In this document: in pieces, positions 6,193-10,488 of the stretch
How positions within the stretch are numbered: position 1 is the first letter of the stretch
How the letters are laid out: each line of letters begins with the position of its first letter
Source of the DNA: Acidobacteriota bacterium
Lineage (GTDB): Bacteria; Acidobacteriota; Terriglobia; Terriglobales; Acidobacteriaceae
DNA: 10,488 nucleotides
Reading direction: 5' to 3'
NCBI GenBank assembly: GCA_021811745.1
Contig: JAJZNH010000509.1
Coordinates: forward strand, 1-10,488
Made by a program: the position numbers and the translations under genes
Notes under the pieces: model-generated
Database searches by the model: none
The model's input: only the letters and a program-made list of their open reading frames with translations
Told to the model about the DNA's origin: nothing

Positions 6193-7764
6193 TCAGTTTT
6201 GAGATGGTGGAGTTGCACTGCGTACTGGTTCGACGCGGATCTTGGCGATGCGGCGGCCGTCCATGACAGCTACGGTCAGACGGCGGCCCTCGTGGACGAC
6301 GGATTCGCCGGGCTTGGGGATGTGGCCGAGGCGGTAGAGGAGGAATCCGGCTAGCGTCTCCACGCCGCCGTCGCGGGGCAGGCGCCAATCCATCTGGGTT
6401 TCGAGGTCGCGAAGGTTGACGCCGCCGTCCATCAGCAGCGCGCCGGTGGCAGTGGTGAGGATGGGCTGGGCAGGTGCGTCAAACTCGTCTTCGAATTCGC
6501 CGGCAAGCTGTTCGATGGCGTCTTCGGAGGTGACTAGGCCGACGACAGAGCCGTACTCGTCCACCACGATGGCGAGATGGCGGCGGCGGTGCTGGAACTC
6601 GCGCAGGAGATCGAGCACGGATTTGGTCTCGGGGATGATAAGGATATCGCGCATGACCTGGGCGAGCTTGAGATCGACAAAGGGAGGGTTCAATCGGGCA
6701 GGGGTTGCCGTGGGTGCTCTGCTTGGCGCAGCTTCGGGAGTGATCGTGGTCATGGCGGAGGTAGGGTGGAATTTCACATGAGCGGGAGCGGGTTCCAGTG
6801 ATGTTGAGATGGGGGTGGCCGCGGACGCAACCGGAGCAGCGGCTGAGCCGGATGCACCCGGACCGGGCTGGAGCAGAGCATCGGCGCTGTGCCGCGGTGC
6901 AGAAGCCCGGAAGAAGAGCAGACGTGCCAGATCGCGGGCGTAGATAACGCCGATAATGTGCTCGGGACCGCGGGTTTCGTCGTAGACGGGAACGCGGGAG
7001 TGATGGCGGGCGGCGATGCGGGCGGCCGCCTCCTCGACGGGCATGTTGGAGGGCAGCGAAAAGATCTTCTGGCGTGGGATCATGATCTCGCGCACGGGAA
7101 CGTCATCGAGTTCAAGGGCGCGGTGGATGATCGTCTCTTGAAATGCGGGCAACAGACCCATGCGGCGGGCGGCGGTGGCGATGAATTTGAGCTCGTCGGC
7201 GGAGTGCACCTCGGCGCGCTCTGTGAGTGGCAGGTTGAAGACGCGCAGAACCGCGGCGGCGGAGCTGCGCAGCAGGTGGACGGCGGGCCGGACCATGGTC
7301 ATGAAGGCCAGCATGGGCGGGGCGACCATCATGGCGAGCCCTTCGGCGCGGCGCAGGGCGATGGCTTTGGGGACTAGTTCGCCGATGACGACGGTGAGAT
7401 AGGTGATAAGGGCCAAACCGAGGGTGATAGCGACCACGTGGGCATAGAAGCGGGCGTGGGGCAGCGCGCCCAGCCAGCCAGCGAGAATGGAGGCAGCAAG
7501 AGGTTCGCCGATCCAGCCTAGCGCCAGCGAACAAAGGGTGACGCCAAGCTGCACGGCGGGCAGCAGATCGTCAATGTTGCGCTGCAGGCGGCGCACGGCG
7601 CGCGCGGCCGGAACCTTGGCGGCGAGGAGTTGCTCGATGCGCGCGTCGCGGACGGAGATCAGGGCAAACTCAGCGGCCACAAAGAAGGCGTTGGCCAGGA
7701 TGAGCATGGCCACGGCGACAGATTTGAGCAACGGTAGGCCGTGCATCTGCGGTGAGAATAGCAT
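6193..7764 (-). CDS. CNNM/CorC-type (hemolysin C-like) transporter with split CBS pair
   Basis: This 523-residue inner-membrane protein belongs to the CNNM/DUF21-CBS-CorC_HlyC family, linked to magnesium or cobalt efflux and often mis-named hemolysin. Residues 10-180 form the DUF21 membrane domain (ILANAFFVAAEFALISVR at 22-39, VVIGELVPKAIALRRAE at 125-141). The CBS module starts with REIMIPRQKIFSLP (225-238) and SRVPVYDE (256-263), then continues after an insert with VMRDILIIPET (370-380) and LAIVVDEYGSVVGLVTSED (397-415). A CorC_HlyC domain ends the protein (GALLMDGGVNLRDLE at 441-455). The insert, about residues 285-365, is rich in Ala, Pro, Ser and Thr; the usual linker is far shorter, and family members are usually 420-450 residues. 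The start is uncertain: ATGs at 7764, 7746 and 7887 are in frame, none with a strong ribosome binding site. Confidence 0.9.
   Translation of the reverse strand: MLFSPQMHGLPLLKSVAVAMLILANAFFVAAEFALISVRDARIEQLLAAKVPAARAVRRLQRNIDDLLPAVQLGVTLCSLALGWIGEPLAASILAGWLGALPHARFYAHVVAITLGLALITYLTVVIGELVPKAIALRRAEGLAMMVAPPMLAFMTMVRPAVHLLRSSAAAVLRVFNLPLTERAEVHSADELKFIATAARRMGLLPAFQETIIHRALELDDVPVREIMIPRQKIFSLPSNMPVEEAAARIAARHHSRVPVYDETRGPEHIIGVIYARDLARLLFFRASAPRHSADALLQPGPGASGSAAAPVASAATPISTSLEPAPAHVKFHPTSAMTTITPEAAPSRAPTATPARLNPPFVDLKLAQVMRDILIIPETKSVLDLLREFQHRRRHLAIVVDEYGSVVGLVTSEDAIEQLAGEFEDEFDAPAQPILTTATGALLMDGGVNLRDLETQMDWRLPRDGGVETLAGFLLYRLGHIPKPGESVVHEGRRLTVAVMDGRRIAKIRVEPVRSATPPSQN
7755..7763 (-). 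promoter_or_regulatory. candidate extended -10 for the CNNM gene
   Basis: The minus strand reads TGCTATTCT, an extended -10 form with TATTCT matching TATAAT at four of six positions. It ends 8 nt before the ATG at 7746. If used, transcription would begin at or next to that codon and the protein would start MHGLPLLKS, six residues shorter than from 7764. No -35 is visible. Confidence 0.28.
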
Positions 7765-7913
7765 TGAAGCGAAAGCAGGTTCCAGAACACGCAGGCAGGT
7801 TTCGCTTATTGCGTCTGGATTTCGGCTTCCGGCAGATGCACACGGCGGATGCCGGAACAAATTGCCGGAACCGGAAGTTGGTACCATGCGTATCCGTTTC
7901 CTGAAGGCAGAAA

Positions 7914-7920
7914 GGGAGGG
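7914..7920 (+). promoter_or_regulatory. ribosome binding site GGGAGGG of the DUF4097 gene
   Basis: A purine-rich AAAGGGAGGG run ends 5 nt before the ATG at 7926. The nearer ATG at 7921 is followed by a stop after one codon (ATG AGA TGA) and cannot be the start. Confidence 0.75.
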
Positions 7921-7925
7921 ATGAG

Positions 7926-8774
7926 ATGAGAGGCTTTTTTGCGGTCACGGCGGTAATGGCGGGAGCGCTGGCGCTGGCGGCGGTTCCGGCGCGGGGCGCA
8001 GAGGCCACCTTTGAGCGCACACTGACGGTTAGCGGAACGGTTGACCTGACCGTGATCACCGGTTCCGGCTCGATCCAGCTCACGTCGGGAACGGACAATC
8101 GGATTCATATCTTGGGGCGGGTGCGATCGAACTGGGGGTGGGGCGGAGACGAGGCGCGAGTGCGGGAGATTGCGGCCCATCCGCCCATCGAGCAGACAGG
8201 GAACATCGTGCGCATCGGCGAACACAACGAAAACCTGCGCAACGTCAGCATCTCTTACCAGATTGAGGCGCCGGCCGGTGCGTACCTGGATGCAACAAGC
8301 GGCTCGGGGAGCGTGACGGACAACGGCGTAGGCACCGACGCGCGGCTGCACACCGGTTCGGGCAACATTCATGCTATCAGTTTGAAGGGCGGTTATTCGC
8401 TGAGTACGGGATCGGGGAGCATTGAGGCGGAGGGAACAGGCGGGGGCGACGTGACGGCGAGGACGGGGTCAGGGACGATCGATTTGCGGGGAGTGAACGG
8501 AGCGCTTCAAGCCCACACGGGTTCGGGTGGAATCAAAGTACAGGGCAAGCCGTCGGGGCCGTGGCGGATCGGCACCGGCTCAGGGGACGTGGAGCTGTCG
8601 ACGGGCGACGCCGGCTTTGCATTGGACGCCGGCACCGGGTCGGGCGGCATTCACGTGGACCGGCAGATGACGGTGCAGGGAAGCATAGGACACCACCATG
8701 TGACGGGCCAGATCGGCGGCGGTGGACCAACGGTGCGGATCAGGACTGGCTCCGGAGGAATTCAGATTCATTGA
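7926..8774 (+). CDS. secreted DUF4097-type beta-helix protein with TGSG repeats
   Basis: This 282-residue protein has a signal peptide (MRGFFAVTAVMAG..., likely cut after ARGA at 25) and no other membrane segment, so it should be periplasmic or cell-surface. The mature part is built on a repeated turn, [TS]GSGxI/V, at residues 45, 125, 143, 161, 180, 198, 217, 237 and 274. From 125 to 237 the spacing is 18-20 residues, as expected for rungs of a right-handed beta-helix; the gap of 37 before the last copy equals two rungs, with a degenerate QGSI (251-254) in between. The first copy is separated by a Trp/Gly-rich insert (WGWGGDE, 70-76) and a region resembling the start of DUF4097/GIN-type domains. 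Such proteins are common and of unknown role; adhesive or structural functions are guesses. It is divergent from the CNNM gene. Confidence 0.85.
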   Translation: MRGFFAVTAVMAGALALAAVPARGAEATFERTLTVSGTVDLTVITGSGSIQLTSGTDNRIHILGRVRSNWGWGGDEARVREIAAHPPIEQTGNIVRIGEHNENLRNVSISYQIEAPAGAYLDATSGSGSVTDNGVGTDARLHTGSGNIHAISLKGGYSLSTGSGSIEAEGTGGGDVTARTGSGTIDLRGVNGALQAHTGSGGIKVQGKPSGPWRIGTGSGDVELSTGDAGFALDAGTGSGGIHVDRQMTVQGSIGHHHVTGQIGGGGPTVRIRTGSGGIQIH

Positions 8775-8842
8775 AGCGGCGTGTGGGTTCATCTCTGTTT
8801 GCGCCCAGCGGCGGCAGAGCGAGAGCAGCCTACTCCCAGGCG

Positions 8843-9577
8843 CTATGGGATGTAGTAGAAGGGATCGGGATACTTGACGTTGTACTCGGCCTCGTGTGTG
8901 CCTTTCAGGTCACTCCACTGGTCGCCGACGTTGAGAACGAGCGTGTAACCCTGGGCGATGATGTGGGAACGGGCCGCTGACTTGTAGGCTTCAACGGATT
9001 CCCTCGCGGTCGAGACCGGCCGCAAGGTCAGTCCCTGCCAACTTGTAAAGCCCTGGGCGCGGAGGTTGCGTTCAGTGGCGGCACGCTGCGACACGGGGCG
9101 GCCGGTGATGAAGAAGACAGCCACGCCGAGGCGCCGGGCTACCCTGTAGATGCGCAGACTGCCGGGAATTGCGGGCGCCTGGGCGGAATTGACCCACGCA
9201 TCGAACTCCGGCTTGCGATACGTGAAGCCGGACTGCAACAGCTCGCGGTAGTTGGAGAGCGTGGTTTCGTCGATGTCGAAGACCATGGCCTGCTTTTCAT
9301 GCGGGCGGCGGTGAGCGACTCGGCGGCGCAGAAAGTCGATGGCGCGGTCGGCCTGGAGATTGAGATCGTGGGCGTAGCAGCCGCAGGAGCAGGTGCAGTC
9401 GTGATAGCTCCTCAGCTCAGCCTTGAGGAGATCGAGGTTGGGAATGTGTTCGGCGGCGGCGTCAGTGACGAAGATGGGCTGGGGCGGCCGGACGGCGTGC
9501 GCTTGCGCGGCTGCAGCCATGGGCGCAAAGACAATGGTTAGAACTGCGGCCTGAAGTGCAGGAAGCTTCTTCGCCAC
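8843..9577 (-). CDS. exported HAD-superfamily acid phosphatase (subfamily IIIB, class B-like)
   Basis: This 244-residue protein has a signal peptide (residues 1-28, MAKKLPALQA... ending AQAHA), placing it in the periplasm. It carries all HAD motifs: motif I VFDIDETTLSNY (D101 nucleophile, D103), motif II FFITGR (T158), the lysine K199 in EAYKSAAR and motif IV VGDQWSDL (D219, D223). DIDET and the Y-H-D-x...Y region before it are typical of the plant acid-phosphatase/VSP-like subfamily IIIB (Acid_phosphat_B). It probably hydrolyses phosphomonoesters; the substrate is unknown. Odd feature: where relatives usually have a short HDSGxY segment, this one has YHDCTCSCGCYAHDL, with cysteines 61, 63, 65 and 67. 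The GTG at 9577 is chosen because AAGGAA (9584-9589, minus) lies 6 nt upstream and the signal peptide follows at once; the longer frame to 9751 has no such support. Confidence 0.9.
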   Translation of the reverse strand: MAKKLPALQAAVLTIVFAPMAAAAQAHAVRPPQPIFVTDAAAEHIPNLDLLKAELRSYHDCTCSCGCYAHDLNLQADRAIDFLRRRVAHRRPHEKQAMVFDIDETTLSNYRELLQSGFTYRKPEFDAWVNSAQAPAIPGSLRIYRVARRLGVAVFFITGRPVSQRAATERNLRAQGFTSWQGLTLRPVSTARESVEAYKSAARSHIIAQGYTLVLNVGDQWSDLKGTHEAEYNVKYPDPFYYIP

Positions 9578-9639
9578 TGGAGATTCCTTCACGAAAAATT
9601 GAAATGTGCGAGCCGGCGAGCCAGATCCGCACCAACATG

Positions 9640-9659
9640 ATCGCATTCGGAAGTGCGAT
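9640..9659. repeat. 20-bp inverted repeat upstream of the acid phosphatase gene
   Basis: ATCGCA (9640-9645) and TGCGAT (9654-9659) form a perfect 6-bp dyad with 8 bp between. It lies about 63 bp upstream of the phosphatase start, in the divergent region shared with the gph-like gene, where an operator could sit. The length and spacing suit a dimeric regulator, but no regulator gene is present to link it to. Confidence 0.35.
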
Positions 9660-9765
9660 TCCCCAAGGGTCAAATGCGCGGAGAACTTGCCAGTTTGAGA
9701 AAGCATTTCGAGATGGCCGGGTAGAGCTTGTGCAGGGGGATCGGAGAGCATGGATTCCCGCCCAT

Positions 9766-9771
9766 TAAACT
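9766..9771 (+). promoter_or_regulatory. candidate -10 element (TAAACT) for a leaderless gph-like transcript
   Basis: TAAACT ends 6 nt before the ATG at 9778, so the transcript would start at the codon itself. The only purine-rich stretch before the ATG, GGAAG, is too close to act as a normal ribosome binding site. No -35 is evident. It parallels the element at 1042-1047. Confidence 0.35.
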
Positions 9772-9777
9772 GGAAGC

Positions 9778-10488
9778 ATGATTCGAGTTTTTCGCCCCAT
9801 CCCTGTGGAGCGTTTGAAGCTGCTAGTCTTCGATCTGGACGGAACCCTTATCGACTCGGCGCAAGATCTATGCAACAGCGTGAATGCGACGCTGAAGGAG
9901 TGCGGACTGACGCCGATCGAGGACCGCGTGATCGCGGGGTTTGTAGGCAACGGGGCACCCATGCTGATGCGCCGCTCGCTGGCGCTGGCCGCGAGCGTGA
10001 TCCCAGAGGCGGTGGACGAGGAGCAATTCAAGCGGGCCTATGCGTTCTTTTTGCAGTATTACCGCGAGCACAAGCTGGATTTCACCTACGCGTACGACGG
10101 GGTGCTGGAGGCCCTGAAGGCGCTGGGTGAGCTGCACGACACGGCGGGTGCGAAGGCGCGTACCATGGCGGTGTTGACCAACAAGCCCGTGCGGCCGGCG
10201 CGCGGCATTTGCGAGGGGTTGGGACTGGCGGACTACTTTGCGCATATCTACGGCGGCGACAGCTTTCCGGCGAAGAAGCCGGACCCGCTGGGGTTGCGTA
10301 CGCTGATGCAGGAGACCGGGGCCACATCTGAGGAAACGGTGATGATCGGCGACAGCCAGGTGGACGTCGAGACAGCGCGCAACGCAGGGGTTTGGAGCCT
10401 GGGGTGTGCCTTTGGCTTCGGGCCGCAGAATCTGATGGAAACCCCGCCCGACATGGTGGTTTCGATCGCCGCGGAATGGCCCAGGGCG
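9778..10488 (+). CDS. gph: HAD hydrolase, phosphoglycolate phosphatase-like (3' end cut by window)
   Basis: The first 237 residues are present and the frame is still open at the window edge. This is a cytoplasmic HAD subfamily IA phosphatase. Motif I is LLVFDLDGTLIDS (15-27; nucleophile D19 and D21), the cap domain spans about 30-105 with FVGNGAPMLMRR at 55-66, motif II is VLTNKP (T134), the lysine is in PAKKPDP (K167) and motif IV is MIGDSQVDVETARNAG (D192, D196). This set fits phosphoglycolate phosphatase, which clears 2-phosphoglycolate made during DNA repair or oxygenase activity, but pyrophosphatases (PpaX type) and other sugar-phosphate phosphatases look alike, so the symbol is tentative. 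A short insert (GELHDTAGAKART, 117-129) before motif II is unusual. It is divergent from the acid phosphatase gene, with 200 bp between starts. Confidence 0.88.
   Translation, partial: MIRVFRPIPVERLKLLVFDLDGTLIDSAQDLCNSVNATLKECGLTPIEDRVIAGFVGNGAPMLMRRSLALAASVIPEAVDEEQFKRAYAFFLQYYREHKLDFTYAYDGVLEALKALGELHDTAGAKARTMAVLTNKPVRPARGICEGLGLADYFAHIYGGDSFPAKKPDPLGLRTLMQETGATSEETVMIGDSQVDVETARNAGVWSLGCAFGFGPQNLMETPPDMVVSIAAEWPRA

Noticed and set aside
8049..8765. Regularly spaced DNA repeats as a CRISPR or tandem-repeat array
   Set aside because: The periodicity is at the protein level (TGSG turns, 18-20 codons) inside one intact frame; codons vary between copies and there are no identical repeats.
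8775..8842. Bidirectional terminator between the convergent DUF4097 and acid phosphatase genes
   Set aside because: Only a 5-bp GCGCC/GGCGC match with a loop of more than 30 nt and no T-run is present.

Overview
The window is GC-rich bacterial chromosome. The two-subunit glycyl-tRNA synthetase, frequent GTG starts, and the mix of an exported MetX-like hydrolase, a DUF4097 protein and a class B-type acid phosphatase suggest a Gram-negative soil bacterium. Acidobacteriota (Terriglobia-like) is my best guess, from gene style only; no rRNA or other decisive marker is present. Most of the window is ordinary accessory and housekeeping DNA. I see no phage, insertion sequence, CRISPR array, tRNA, rRNA or clear multi-gene defence or biosynthetic system.

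Layout from left to right: (1) a ZIP-family metal transporter (+, start at 164 chosen by a good ribosome binding site); (2) an exported alpha/beta hydrolase of the homoserine-acetyltransferase-like fold (+), convergent with (3) glyS and (4) glyQ (both -), the beta and alpha subunits of glycyl-tRNA synthetase, transcribed glyQ then glyS with a structured 127-bp spacer between them; (5) a gene-poor stretch upstream of glyQ (5316-5850) that holds a probable glyQ promoter, a cluster of REP-like palindromes and a possible relic of a toxin-antitoxin antitoxin gene; (6) a 63-residue predicted membrane protein (+); (7) a CNNM/CorC-type transporter with a CBS pair split by a long Ala/Pro-rich insert (-), divergent from (8) a secreted DUF4097 beta-helix protein with repeated TGSG turns (+); (9) an exported class B-type acid phosphatase of the HAD superfamily with an unusual CxCxCxC cluster (-); (10) a phosphoglycolate-phosphatase-like HAD protein (+) that runs off the right edge.

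The only clear functional unit is glyQ-glyS, whose products form one enzyme. The other genes look like independent, mostly single-gene units on alternating strands. Three (hydrolase, gph-like gene, possibly the CNNM gene) lack a Shine-Dalgarno site and carry a -10-like hexamer 6-8 nt before the start codon, which suggests leaderless transcripts.

The items most worth a second look are the palindrome-rich segment and antitoxin-like relic at 5444-5695, the mutually exclusive RNA structures between glyQ and glyS, the CxCxCxC phosphatase, and the insert in the CBS module. None amounts to a demonstrated new system.
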